Positions 50,949-58,575 of a stretch of DNA of 64,000 nucleotides are shown piece after piece. Location: positions 3,844,001 to 3,908,000 of the forward strand of contig NC_020126.1 in assembly GCF_000331735.1 (NCBI RefSeq). The letters run 5' to 3'. The notes beneath the pieces were generated by a model. That model saw only the letters and a program-made list of their open reading frames with translations. It made no database searches and was not told the origin of the DNA. The stretch comes from Myxococcus stipitatus DSM 14675. GTDB lineage: Bacteria; Myxococcota; Myxococcia; Myxococcales; Myxococcaceae. Position 1 is the first letter of the stretch. Every line of letters starts with the position of its first letter. A program made the translations under genes and the position numbers.

Positions 50949-52106
50949 ATGAACCCGTCTGAACTGCCCGCGGTGCTGTACGTCGACGATGACGCCCTCA
51001 ACCTGCGGGTCTTCGACGCGAACTTCGGACAGCGCTTCCGCATCTTCCGCAGCGCGTCTCCCAGCGAAGCGCTGACGCTGCTCGAGCAGCGCAAGGGCGA
51101 GATTGGCGTCATCCTCTCCGACCAGCGCATGCCGGGGATGACGGGCGTGGAGCTCTTGGAGCGCGCGCGCTCGATTGCGCCCGACGCCAAGCGCATGCTC
51201 GTCACGGCCTACGCGGACATGCAGGCCGTCATCGACGCGGTGAACCGCGGACAGGTGACGCGCTACTTCGTCAAGCCGTGGGACCGCTCGGAGCTGCAGG
51301 CCGCGCTGGATGATGCGCTCAAGATCGCGCGCCTGGAGCTGCGCATCCGCGAGGTGGAAGGGCGGATGATGAAGTCGGAGCGCCTGGCCACGCTGGGGCA
51401 GGTGACCGCGGGCATCGCTCACGAGCTGATGGGCCCGGTGGGCTACCTCTCGCAGAACGTGGCCTCGCTCCAGCGCGACCTCACGAGCGTCATCCAGTAC
51501 GTGTCGAGGCACCTGTCCACGGACCCGAACCCGTCGGTGGCGGAGACGGTGGAGGACCTGCCCGCGCTCATCAAGGACCTGGCGGATGGCGCCGAGCACC
51601 TGCGGCAGGTCGCCCTGGGGCTGCGCGCACAGGCGCGAGGCGAGGACATGGAGGCCACCGCGGACGTGGCCGAAGTGGTGTCCTTCGCGGTGAAGCTGGC
51701 GCGCGCGGAGGTGAGAGACCGTGCTCGGCTGACGAGCAACGGCGAGCCCGTGCGAGTCGTCTTCGGTCCCGTGAAGCTGTGCCAGGTGCTGCTCAACCTC
51801 GTGGTCAACGCGGCGCAGGCCATGGGGGGCACCGGGCGTCAGGGGCGCATCGAGGTGCGCTGGGCCGTGCGGCCGGAAGACGTGGTGCTGACGGTGGCGG
51901 ACAACGGCTGCGGCATCCCCATGGACCTGCAGGAGCGCGTCTTCCAGCCGCTGTTCACCACGAAGCCCGTGGGCATCGGCACGGGCCTGGGCCTGTCCAT
52001 CTGCCGCGAGCTGGTGACTCAGGCGGGCGGCAGCCTGCGACTGTCCTCCACGCCGGGCGAGGGGACGGACATCGAAATCACCCTCCGGCGAGCCCCGCTC
52101 CCCTGA
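50949..52106 (+). CDS. Receiver-histidine kinase hybrid
   Basis: A 385-residue soluble protein with reversed order: a receiver domain first (about 5-120, phospho-acceptor Asp58 in VILSDQRMPGMTG, Lys109 in YFVKPW), then a coiled linker, a dimerisation/phosphoacceptor helix with His158 in GIAHELMGPVGYLSQNV, and an ATPase domain with N box LLNLVVNAAQAM, G boxes DNGCGIPMD and GTGLGLSIC. It would take a phosphoryl signal from another kinase and autophosphorylate in response. AGGAGG precedes the start. Its 3' end overlaps a convergent gene by 29 bp. Orphan two-component proteins are typical of myxobacteria. Confidence 0.93.
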   Translation: MNPSELPAVLYVDDDALNLRVFDANFGQRFRIFRSASPSEALTLLEQRKGEIGVILSDQRMPGMTGVELLERARSIAPDAKRMLVTAYADMQAVIDAVNRGQVTRYFVKPWDRSELQAALDDALKIARLELRIREVEGRMMKSERLATLGQVTAGIAHELMGPVGYLSQNVASLQRDLTSVIQYVSRHLSTDPNPSVAETVEDLPALIKDLADGAEHLRQVALGLRAQARGEDMEATADVAEVVSFAVKLARAEVRDRARLTSNGEPVRVVFGPVKLCQVLLNLVVNAAQAMGGTGRQGRIEVRWAVRPEDVVLTVADNGCGIPMDLQERVFQPLFTTKPVGIGTGLGLSICRELVTQAGGSLRLSSTPGEGTDIEITLRRAPLP

Positions 52107-52683
52107 GGCCGAAGGCGTTGCTGAGCATGCGCCACACCCGGTGGAGCGTCTCGCTCTCCGAGCGGCGCACGTCCTCCACCAGCAGCGCGCGCGTGGGGCC
52201 CGCGCCCTCGCGTGTGTACTCGACGAGCAGCGCGTAGCGAGGGCCGGGGCGCTCCACCAGGTGCACGGCTCGGACGGCGTCGAAGGCGATGAGCTCCGAG
52301 CGGGTCGCGCTGGGGGCCCACGTCAGTCGCTCCAGTCGCAGCGTCTCCGTGCGGAAGTGCAGGACGAAGCGGCGGCGGCTCAGTCGCGACTCCAGCTTCA
52401 GCGCCAGGCCCACGAGTGCGGCGGCCACCAGCGCGAGCGCGGCCGACGCGGAGGGGAGTGTGCCTGCCTCCTGGCCCACCAGGATGGCCGCGCCCACGGC
52501 GCAGCCCACGCCCACGGCCACGCTCAACCCGGGCAGCATTCTCCACTCCCACCGAGGTGGAAGGGACTCACCCACGAGCCGGCCGCTGTCGTAGCGCAGG
52601 CGCACGTCGCCGAGCAGCGGGGGAATCCGGTTCTCCTGCAACGCGTCCTGGAAGCTCGCCACGCGCCCAGCATAGCGGTCCAT
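52078..52683 (-). CDS. Hypothetical membrane protein with two transmembrane helices
   Basis: A 201-residue protein from the ATG at 52683. A 55-residue cytosolic segment (ASFQDALQENRIPPLLGDVRL) precedes two hydrophobic helices (about 60-80 and 85-105, SVAVGVGCAVGAAILVG and ASAALALVAAALVGLAL). A C-terminal domain with strand-rich pattern (FVLHFRTETLRLERLTW, RYALLVEYTREG) follows. No family is recognised. It overlaps the 3' end of the kinase gene on the other strand by 29 bp, and its start is 50 bp from the divergent response-regulator gene. Confidence 0.65.
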   Translation of the reverse strand: MDRYAGRVASFQDALQENRIPPLLGDVRLRYDSGRLVGESLPPRWEWRMLPGLSVAVGVGCAVGAAILVGQEAGTLPSASAALALVAAALVGLALKLESRLSRRRFVLHFRTETLRLERLTWAPSATRSELIAFDAVRAVHLVERPGPRYALLVEYTREGAGPTRALLVEDVRRSESETLHRVWRMLSNAFGLRGAGLAGG

Positions 52684-52732
52684 CGCATGCGAGCCTCGAA
52701 GTCCGCGCGAAGCTGTGCGAATCTCCAAAGCC

Positions 52733-53704
52733 ATGGATCTCCCGTTCGAGACCGGTGAGAGCGGCGGTGAGGAGGGGGGGACGCTCGCCTCGACGGTGCT
52801 GGTGGTGGACGACGAGCCCGTCGTTCTGGACATCTGCGCGCGGCTGCTGGAGCGCGAGTCGGACCTGGTGGTGCTGGTGGCGGAGAGCGCGGAGGAAGCG
52901 CTGCCTCTCCTGCGCGAGCAACGCATCGACGTGCTGGTGACGGACAAGAACCTCCCAGGAATGGGAGGGGTGGAGCTCGTCGCCCAGGCGCGCGGGCTGC
53001 AACCTTCACTCGAAGCGCTGATGATCACGGCCTACGCGAGCAGCGAGTCCGTCATCGCCGCCTTCGCCGCGGGCGCGAGCGACTACATCCTCAAGCCGTT
53101 CGACGACTTGCGAGTGCTGCGCGCCAAGGTGCGGGCGGCGCTGGAGCGGCGCACCGCTGGCAGCCGCGTGCGAGAGCAGGCGAGGGAAGTGGCGCGCGAG
53201 GCCTCCGCGCTCCTCTCCGCCGGGCAGGATGCGCCAGAGCCCGCCCATGAAGCACTCGAAGTGGAACTCCGAGCCTACGAAGAGTCTTCGCGCGCGGTGC
53301 AGCAGGGCACCGTGGGTGTGGTGGGCAGCGCCGATGCGCTCTCCGCGCTGACGGAGGCGGGATTCGAGGTGCTGGAGCTGGCCCCGTATGCGCCGGAGCT
53401 GGAGCGCGTGGACGTCGTCGTCGTGGAGACGGGCGACCCGCAGTGGCGCACGCTGGCGGAGCGTCTTCAGAGCCGGCCGCCGGATGTGCTGTTGCTCGCC
53501 AGCCCCCAGGCGGACCTGGGCGACTTGCTGGAGGCCATCACCTTGCGCATGGACCTGGTGGGCTTCGGCTCCTCACAGGGCGCGAGCGTCCTCCCGGAGA
53601 AGGTGCGGATGCTGTTGCTGAGGCGAGGCGTCCAGCGAGCGTTGGACCGGCTTGCCGCCGCGCTCACCGCGTTTCGTCAGAGCATCCGCGCGCGCTCAGC
53701 CTGA
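52733..53704 (+). CDS. Response regulator with non-canonical output domain
   Basis: A 323-residue protein from the ATG at 52733 (an in-frame GTG is 18 bases upstream). After a 20-residue leader comes a canonical receiver domain (Asp71 in VLVTDKNLPGMGG, acidic pair VVDDEP, Lys in DYILKPF). A helical linker (REQAREVAREASALLSAG) leads to about 130 residues that look like a second, degenerate receiver-like fold (VGVVGSADALSALTEAGFEVLELAP, VVVVETGDPQW) without a phosphorylatable centre. There is no DNA-binding or enzymatic output, so it probably works by protein contact. The gene may belong functionally to the nearby receiver-kinase. Confidence 0.87.
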   Translation: MDLPFETGESGGEEGGTLASTVLVVDDEPVVLDICARLLERESDLVVLVAESAEEALPLLREQRIDVLVTDKNLPGMGGVELVAQARGLQPSLEALMITAYASSESVIAAFAAGASDYILKPFDDLRVLRAKVRAALERRTAGSRVREQAREVAREASALLSAGQDAPEPAHEALEVELRAYEESSRAVQQGTVGVVGSADALSALTEAGFEVLELAPYAPELERVDVVVVETGDPQWRTLAERLQSRPPDVLLLASPQADLGDLLEAITLRMDLVGFGSSQGASVLPEKVRMLLLRRGVQRALDRLAAALTAFRQSIRARSA

Positions 53705-53786
53705 GAGGGCGAACACATGGGCAGGGGCTCGGGCGATACATGGCTCGGGCCGTGCTCATGCCCGCAGCCTGTCTTTGAAAAAGAAA

Positions 53787-53816
53787 ACGCCCGCCTTCTT
53801 TTCAGAAGGCGGGCGT
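53787..53816 (-). terminator. Terminator downstream of tRNA-Glu
   Basis: ACGCCCGCCTTCT and AGAAGGCGGGCGT form a perfect 13-bp stem with a TTTC loop. On the minus strand it is followed by TTTTCTTTTTC, a genuine U-rich tract. It lies five bases past the tRNA end and also serves the plus-strand gene ending at 53704. Confidence 0.88.
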
Positions 53817-53821
53817 CTGAG

Positions 53822-53893
53822 TGACCCTGCCGGGATTCGAACCCGAGTTTGTGCCGTGAGAGGGCACCGTCCTAACCGCTAGACGACAGGGCC
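53822..53893 (-). tRNA. tRNA-Glu (anticodon CUC)
   Basis: Read on the minus strand, GGCCCTG pairs with CAGGGTC (one G-U) as the acceptor stem. D arm GTCTAGCGGTTAGGAC, anticodon stem-loop GTGCC-CTCTCAC-GGCAC and T arm with TTCGAAT follow. The loop places CTC at positions 34-36, decoding GAG, the dominant Glu codon in this GC-rich genome. The CCA end is not encoded. Confidence 0.95.
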
Positions 53894-54006
53894 GACATTT
53901 CGCTGCAACCACCGTGTTTCTGCTGCTGCTTCCTACATCTTGTTTCCGCTCTCGTCAACCATCTGATTTCGAGCTTCTTTTTTTCTGCGGACTGCGGTGC
54001 TGCGAG

Positions 54007-54077
54007 CTGGGGAACTAGGATTCGAACCTAGATAAGCAGAGTCAGAGTCTGCTGTCCTGCCGTTAGACGATTCCCCA
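54007..54077 (-). tRNA. tRNA-Gln (anticodon CUG)
   Basis: Minus strand: acceptor TGGGGAA/TTCCCCA, anticodon stem-loop GCAGA-CTCTGAC-TCTGC with CTG at positions 34-36, T arm CTAGG-TTCGAAT-CCTAG, discriminator G. It decodes CAG. CCA is not encoded. It lies 113 bases upstream of tRNA-Glu, probably in the same transcript. Confidence 0.95.
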
Positions 54078-54138
54078 ATCACTGCGGCTGCCTCTACTAC
54101 CAACACCGCCCAGCGACTGCAACAACTTCGGTGGGCGT

Positions 54139-54525
54139 CTACTTCTTCTTCGCCGGCTTTGCTTCCGGCTTCTTCATCGGCTTGACCGCTTGCTGGGTCG
54201 GGACGATGTAGATGCGAACTTCCTCGTTCGCCTCGTAAATATTCAGCCCCGCGAAGTTCTTCCCCGAGGGGTTGCTGATGTGAACCGCCTTGACGCCCGG
54301 CTGGTTGACGATCTGCCTTCGAGGATAACTGCTCGTCGAATAGACCGAGCGGTAGTAATCCAACGTCGCCTCGAAGTCTCTCGGCGCCCGGTATCGATTC
54401 TCTCCCACCTTCTGGGAGCCATCCGGGAGCTGCGCGCCGCTGACCACCTCGGCACCCGCCGTCGCCACCCAGAGCGCGCACATCACCGCCCCGAGTGGGC
54501 GCGCCTTATAGAAATGCTGTCTCAT
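54139..54525 (-). CDS. Small secreted basic-tailed protein of unknown function
   Basis: About 128 residues from the ATG at 54525, whose product has a signal peptide (LGAVMCALWVATAGAEVVSG). An in-frame start 21 bases upstream is possible. The mature part includes YRAPRDFEATLDYYRSVY and a C-terminal Lys/Pro-rich tail (KPMKKPEAKPAKKK). Proteins of similar pattern occur in delta-proteobacteria but have no assigned role. It is on the same strand between gltX (78 bp) and tRNA-Gln. Confidence 0.7.
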   Translation of the reverse strand: MRQHFYKARPLGAVMCALWVATAGAEVVSGAQLPDGSQKVGENRYRAPRDFEATLDYYRSVYSTSSYPRRQIVNQPGVKAVHISNPSGKNFAGLNIYEANEEVRIYIVPTQQAVKPMKKPEAKPAKKK

Positions 54526-54603
54526 GGTGTCAAGCGCACGCGTCATGGGTCGCGAAGATAGGTGCCGAAGCGGCGGTCGTCCACCGCTTCGGCGAAGGAG
54601 ACG

Positions 54604-56043
54604 TCACGCGGCGCGGGTGAGCGCGGCGTCGATGCGGCGCAGGGCTTCGTCGCGGCCCGCCAGGAGCAGCGTCTCGCCGATGCCAGGGCTGGTGGTGTTG
54701 CCCGTGATGGCGACCCGCACGGGCTGAGCGACCTTGCCCATGCCGACGCTGGAGGACTCGCTGACGGCCTTCACCACGCCGTCGAGCGCCTCCACCGTCC
54801 ACTCGGGCAGCGCGGCGATGCCGTCGCGCACCTTGCGCAGGAGCCCCAGCGAGTCACCGGTGAGGTGCTTGGCCGCGGCCTTCTCGTCCAGCGTGACGCC
54901 GGAGCGGAAGTAGAGCGAGGCGGTGGTGGCCATCTCCTCCAGGGTGCGGGCGCGCTCCTTCAGCGCATGCACGAGGGGCACCAGTCGCGAGTCGCCCTTC
55001 ACCTGGAAGCCCTTGGCCTCGAGGAAGGGCACCAGCCGCTCCGCGACGGTCTTCTCCGGCAGCAGCTTCATCCACTGCTGGTTGAGCCAGAGCAGCTTCT
55101 CCGGGTTCCACACGCCGGACGTGGTGCCGACATCGGAGAAGTCGAACCACTCGAGCATCTGCTCGCGGCTGATGACCTCGTCGTTGCCGTGGCTCCAGCC
55201 CAGGCGGATGACGAAGTTGTTGAGCGCCTCCGGCATGATGCCCGTGCGCTTGTGCAGCATCACGTCCGCTTCCGGGTGCTTGCGCTTGGAGAGCTTCTCG
55301 CGGTCCGGCCCCAGGATGAGTGGCAGGTGCGCGAACTCCGGTGGCTGCCAGCCCAGCGCCTGGTAGAGCATGAGCTGCGGGAAGGTGGAGTTGACGTGCT
55401 CCTGGCCGCGCGCCACCAGGGTGATGTCCATCAGGTGGTCATCGATGACGCAGCCGAAGTTGTAGAGGGGGATGCCGTCCGCGCGCAGCATCACCCAGTC
55501 GTCGAGGTCCGAGTAGGGCTTGGCGATGGTGCCCAGCGCCTTGTCGGTGAACGACACGGTGCCCTCGGTGGAGGGCATCTTGAAGCGGATGACGGCCTCT
55601 TCCTCGCGGCGGCCCGCGGGCGGGGCCTTCAGGTCGCGGCAGGTGCCCGGGTACTTGTAGAAGCCGCCGGCCTTCTCGGCCGACTCGCGCTGCGCCTCCA
55701 GGTCCTGCCGGGTGCAGTAGCAGCGGTAGGCCTTGCCCTCGGAGATGAGGCGCTGGGAGTGCTCGCGGTAGGTGTCCAGCCGCTGGGTCTGGAAGTAGGG
55801 CGCGTGCGGGCCCTCCTTGCCGGGTCCTTCATCCCAGTCGATGCCAAGCCACACCAATCCATCGAGGATGGCTTGCACCGACTCCGCGGTGGAGCGGACC
55901 CGGTCCGTGTCCTCCATGCGGAGAATGAAGGTGCCGCCATGGCGACGAGCCTGGAGGTAGTTCATCAGCGCCGTCCGGGCACCACCGATGTGGAGGTATC
56001 CGGTAGGGGACGGAGCAAAGCGGACGCGAGGAGCAGAGGGCAT
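54604..56043 (-). CDS. gltX: Glutamyl-tRNA synthetase
   Basis: A 479-residue class I synthetase that charges tRNA-Glu. The HIGH motif appears as HIGG in RFAPSPTGYLHIGGARTAL, normal for GluRS, and the KMSKS loop as KLSKRKHPEA. The catalytic-domain signatures RMEDTDRVRS and GIDWDEGPG are also present, followed by the helical anticodon-binding domain. Cysteine ligands of a zinc-binding SWIM insertion (CYCTRQ, CRDL) are seen around residues 100-145. Downstream on the same strand are tRNA-Gln and tRNA-Glu genes. Whether it is discriminating between the two tRNAs cannot be read reliably. Confidence 0.96.
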   Translation of the reverse strand: MPSAPRVRFAPSPTGYLHIGGARTALMNYLQARRHGGTFILRMEDTDRVRSTAESVQAILDGLVWLGIDWDEGPGKEGPHAPYFQTQRLDTYREHSQRLISEGKAYRCYCTRQDLEAQRESAEKAGGFYKYPGTCRDLKAPPAGRREEEAVIRFKMPSTEGTVSFTDKALGTIAKPYSDLDDWVMLRADGIPLYNFGCVIDDHLMDITLVARGQEHVNSTFPQLMLYQALGWQPPEFAHLPLILGPDREKLSKRKHPEADVMLHKRTGIMPEALNNFVIRLGWSHGNDEVISREQMLEWFDFSDVGTTSGVWNPEKLLWLNQQWMKLLPEKTVAERLVPFLEAKGFQVKGDSRLVPLVHALKERARTLEEMATTASLYFRSGVTLDEKAAAKHLTGDSLGLLRKVRDGIAALPEWTVEALDGVVKAVSESSSVGMGKVAQPVRVAITGNTTSPGIGETLLLAGRDEALRRIDAALTRAA

Positions 56044-56135
56044 ACCGGCGCGCGGATTAGCAGGGAGGTGGTCAGGGGGTCAACGCGGATGGGCACGCTC
56101 TGGGGTATGGTGCTCGCAACGGGGAGAGAACGCGT

Positions 56136-56699
56136 ATGTCGATTCGTCAGCTACTTCGCATGGGGATGGTGATGGGGGGCTTCCTGGCCGCGCTGCCAGC
56201 GGCCGCCACCACGCAGTTGCGGATGGACTTGTCGCAGCTCTCTCTCCAGTCGGACGCGGTGGTCCACGGCGTCGTTCGCCGCGTGGAGAGCCGCTGGGCG
56301 GGAGATGGTCAGCGAATCGTCACGGACGTCGAGGTCGAGGTGGTGGAGCCCCTCAAGGGACAGCCCGGAGGCACGGTGCTCCTCACTCAGCCCGGCGGCG
56401 AGGTGGGCGATATCGGACAAGTGGTGCACGGACTTGCCGCATTCAAGACGGGTGAGGAAGTGGTCATCTTCCTGCGCAAGCGCGGCGCGAAGGCGTTCCG
56501 CCTCTCCGGTGAGGCGCAGGGCAAGTACCAGGTGCGGCGCGGAGAGGTCGGCAAGCCCGCCATGGCGGTTCCCGAGCCCACGGAGGCGCTGCTGCTGGAC
56601 CCCGTCACGCGTCAGCCGACCGCCTCGGTGGAGAAGCCGAGGACGCTCGAGGACCTGAAGGCGGCCATCCGCGCCGCGCTGAAGGAGTCCGCGCCGTGA
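56136..56699 (+). CDS. Exported protein, first gene of a protease operon
   Basis: A 187-residue secreted protein: signal peptide cut near LPAAATT, then a small beta-rich domain (LSLQSDAVVHGVVRRVES, VTDVEVEVVEPLKG, VVHGLAAFKTGEEVVIFLRKRG) of a type often seen beside secreted metalloproteases. I cannot give it a family name. The stop overlaps the start of the next gene (GTGA), and the three genes are translationally coupled. A role as inhibitor, chaperone or cargo partner of the proteases is possible but unproven. Confidence 0.72.
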   Translation: MSIRQLLRMGMVMGGFLAALPAAATTQLRMDLSQLSLQSDAVVHGVVRRVESRWAGDGQRIVTDVEVEVVEPLKGQPGGTVLLTQPGGEVGDIGQVVHGLAAFKTGEEVVIFLRKRGAKAFRLSGEAQGKYQVRRGEVGKPAMAVPEPTEALLLDPVTRQPTASVEKPRTLEDLKAAIRAALKESAP

Positions 56700-57580
56700 G
56701 TGCCGCGGCAGCGTTGCTGGCGGCCCTGGCGCTGGGACAGTTCGCCCCCTATGTCCGCAGCCGGGTGAAGCCAGGGGATGATTCCACCCAGTGCCTCTAT
56801 TGGACCGTGCCCCAGGTCACCTGGAGCCAGGCCACGCAGGGCAACCCTGGCACGGCGGGGGACACGGAGTTCGAGGCCGTTCGGGTCTCCTTCAAGAGCT
56901 GGGAGGACATCTTCGCGCGGTGCGGAAACCTGTCGCTGCGCGAGGGCCCCGTCATCAACGAGCGGCGCGTGGGCTACCGGCGCAACGAGCAGAACAACAA
57001 CGTGGTGCTCTTCCGCACGCTCAACTGCAGCACCGTGGTGGCGGAGAAGGACGCGTGCTGGAAGGCAGAGACGTGCGCCAGCCAGTACGACTGCTGGGAT
57101 GACGACGACAGCACGCTCGCCATCACCCTCACGACCTACGACAAGCGCTCCGGCATCATCCTCGACTCGGACATCTCCTTCAACGCGGGGCAGTACACCT
57201 TCACGACGGTGATCGGGGCGAAGTGTGAACCGCCTGCTCCGACGAATTGTGTGCCCGCCGACGTGCAGAACACCGCCACGCATGAGATTGGCCACTTCAT
57301 CGGCCTGGATCACACGCGCGCGAACGGCTCCACGATGAACCCCAGCGCCAGTCCAGGCGAGGTGTCCAAGCGCACCATCGACACGGGCTCGAGCTCGTTC
57401 GTCTGCGACGTCTATCCCAAGGGCCGCGCCAGCCAGGCCTGTCTGCACCCCACGGTGGAGGACACGCTGGGGGCGAAGGATGGCGGCTGCGCGTCGACGG
57501 GCGCGACGTCCATGGGCGCCGCGCTGCTGGCGTGGGCCGTGTGGGGGCTTCGTCGCCGCGAGCGCGGGGGCCGCTCATGA
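56696..57580 (+). CDS. Matrixin-like metalloprotease with MYXO-CTERM tail (A)
   Basis: A 294-residue exported protein from a GTG start that overlaps the previous stop; a short signal sequence (AAAALLAALALGQFA) leads the frame. The catalytic zinc motif is HEIGHFIGLDH (HExxHxxGxxH), followed by the Met-turn GSTMNPSA. Four or more cysteines precede it (CLYW, CSTVVAEKDACWKAETC). The C-terminus is GGCASTGATSMG, a hydrophobic stretch, then LRRRERGGRS, i.e. a MYXO-CTERM sorting signal. It should be anchored at the surface after myxosortase cleavage. Coupled to a close paralogue downstream. Confidence 0.87.
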   Translation: MSAAAALLAALALGQFAPYVRSRVKPGDDSTQCLYWTVPQVTWSQATQGNPGTAGDTEFEAVRVSFKSWEDIFARCGNLSLREGPVINERRVGYRRNEQNNNVVLFRTLNCSTVVAEKDACWKAETCASQYDCWDDDDSTLAITLTTYDKRSGIILDSDISFNAGQYTFTTVIGAKCEPPAPTNCVPADVQNTATHEIGHFIGLDHTRANGSTMNPSASPGEVSKRTIDTGSSSFVCDVYPKGRASQACLHPTVEDTLGAKDGGCASTGATSMGAALLAWAVWGLRRRERGGRS

Positions 57581-58500
57581 AGAGGCCGCTGTTGTGGGGG
57601 CTCCTGCTCCTCGCGACGCCCTCGGTGGCGCAGGACACCCTGCCGTTCCAGCGCACGCTCGTCCGGGGCAGGCCGCTGTGCCTGCTGTGGCCGATTCGCG
57701 AGTACGTCTACCACCTGGACCCGGCGGGCAGCGCCCGGACCCCCGGCGACACGGAAGTGGCCGCCATCGAGGCGTCGTTCGACTCCTGGCGGCGCGTGTC
57801 GGAGTCGTGCAGCGACTATCAGTTCCGGCGGGGCTCGGACTGGCGAGGCCCCATCGCCGTGGGCTACGACGAGAAGAACCCGCGCTCCAACTACAACATC
57901 GTCACGTTCCGCGAGACGGCGTGTGAGGACGTCGTGCCTCGCGAAGATGCATGCTGGGGGGATGAGAGCTGCGGCAACAAGCATGGGTGCTGGGAGATTG
58001 GCGAGGAGACGCTGGCGCTCACCACGTCCACGTACAGCATCGCCTCCGGGCGGGTGCTGGACGCGGACATCGAGATGAACGCGTCCCAGCCCGGAGGCTC
58101 CGCGGGCCACCTCTTCACCACGGTGGATGGTCCTCCATGCCAGGGCCCTCCGGCCACGGACTGCGTGGCGGTGGACCTGCAGAACACCATGACGCATGAG
58201 ATTGGCCACGTGGTGGGCTTGGACCACGTGGCGAACGCGGGCTCCACCATGGCGCCCACCGCGCCTCCGGGAGAGACGCGCAAGCGGGTGGTGGACTCGG
58301 GCTCCATCGCGGGCTTCTGCTCCATCTATCCGCGGTGGCAGCCCCCCAACCAGTGCGTGCCGCGCCTGGACACGGGCATCGTCCTGCTGGCGGACGGGCG
58401 GGGTACGGGCTGTGCCTCGGCTCCGGGCACGGCGCTCTCGGGTGTCGCGTTGGCCGTCCTCGCGCTGCTGCGCGCGAAGCGGAAGTCGGGCGGACGCTGA
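57577..58500 (+). CDS. Matrixin-like metalloprotease with MYXO-CTERM tail (B)
   Basis: A 307-residue paralogue of the preceding gene; the ATG overlaps its stop (ATGA). Signal peptide ends at TPSVAQ. The zinc motif is HEIGHVVGLDH with Met-turn GSTMAPTA, and the region before it repeats the pattern of the sister (CLLWPIREYV, CEDVVPREDACWGDESC). The C-terminus, GTGCASAPGTALSGVALAVLALLRAKRKSGGR, has the Cys-hydrophobic-basic layout of MYXO-CTERM, in weaker form (single basic cluster). The two proteins are probably duplicates within the operon. Confidence 0.86.
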   Translation: MKRPLLWGLLLLATPSVAQDTLPFQRTLVRGRPLCLLWPIREYVYHLDPAGSARTPGDTEVAAIEASFDSWRRVSESCSDYQFRRGSDWRGPIAVGYDEKNPRSNYNIVTFRETACEDVVPREDACWGDESCGNKHGCWEIGEETLALTTSTYSIASGRVLDADIEMNASQPGGSAGHLFTTVDGPPCQGPPATDCVAVDLQNTMTHEIGHVVGLDHVANAGSTMAPTAPPGETRKRVVDSGSIAGFCSIYPRWQPPNQCVPRLDTGIVLLADGRGTGCASAPGTALSGVALAVLALLRAKRKSGGR

Positions 58501-58530
58501 GGGGTGAAGTCGTCGCCGGGCATCAGTCCC

Positions 58531-58563
58531 TCCACCGGGCCGTGAGACACCAGGCCCGGTGGA
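58531..58563. terminator. Bidirectional terminator between convergent genes
   Basis: TCCACCGGGCC and GGCCCGGTGGA form a perfect 11-bp stem with an 11-base loop, between the stop of the protease operon (58500) and the convergent kinase gene stop (58576). Confidence 0.8.
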
Positions 58564-58575
58564 AGGGGCGAGCCG

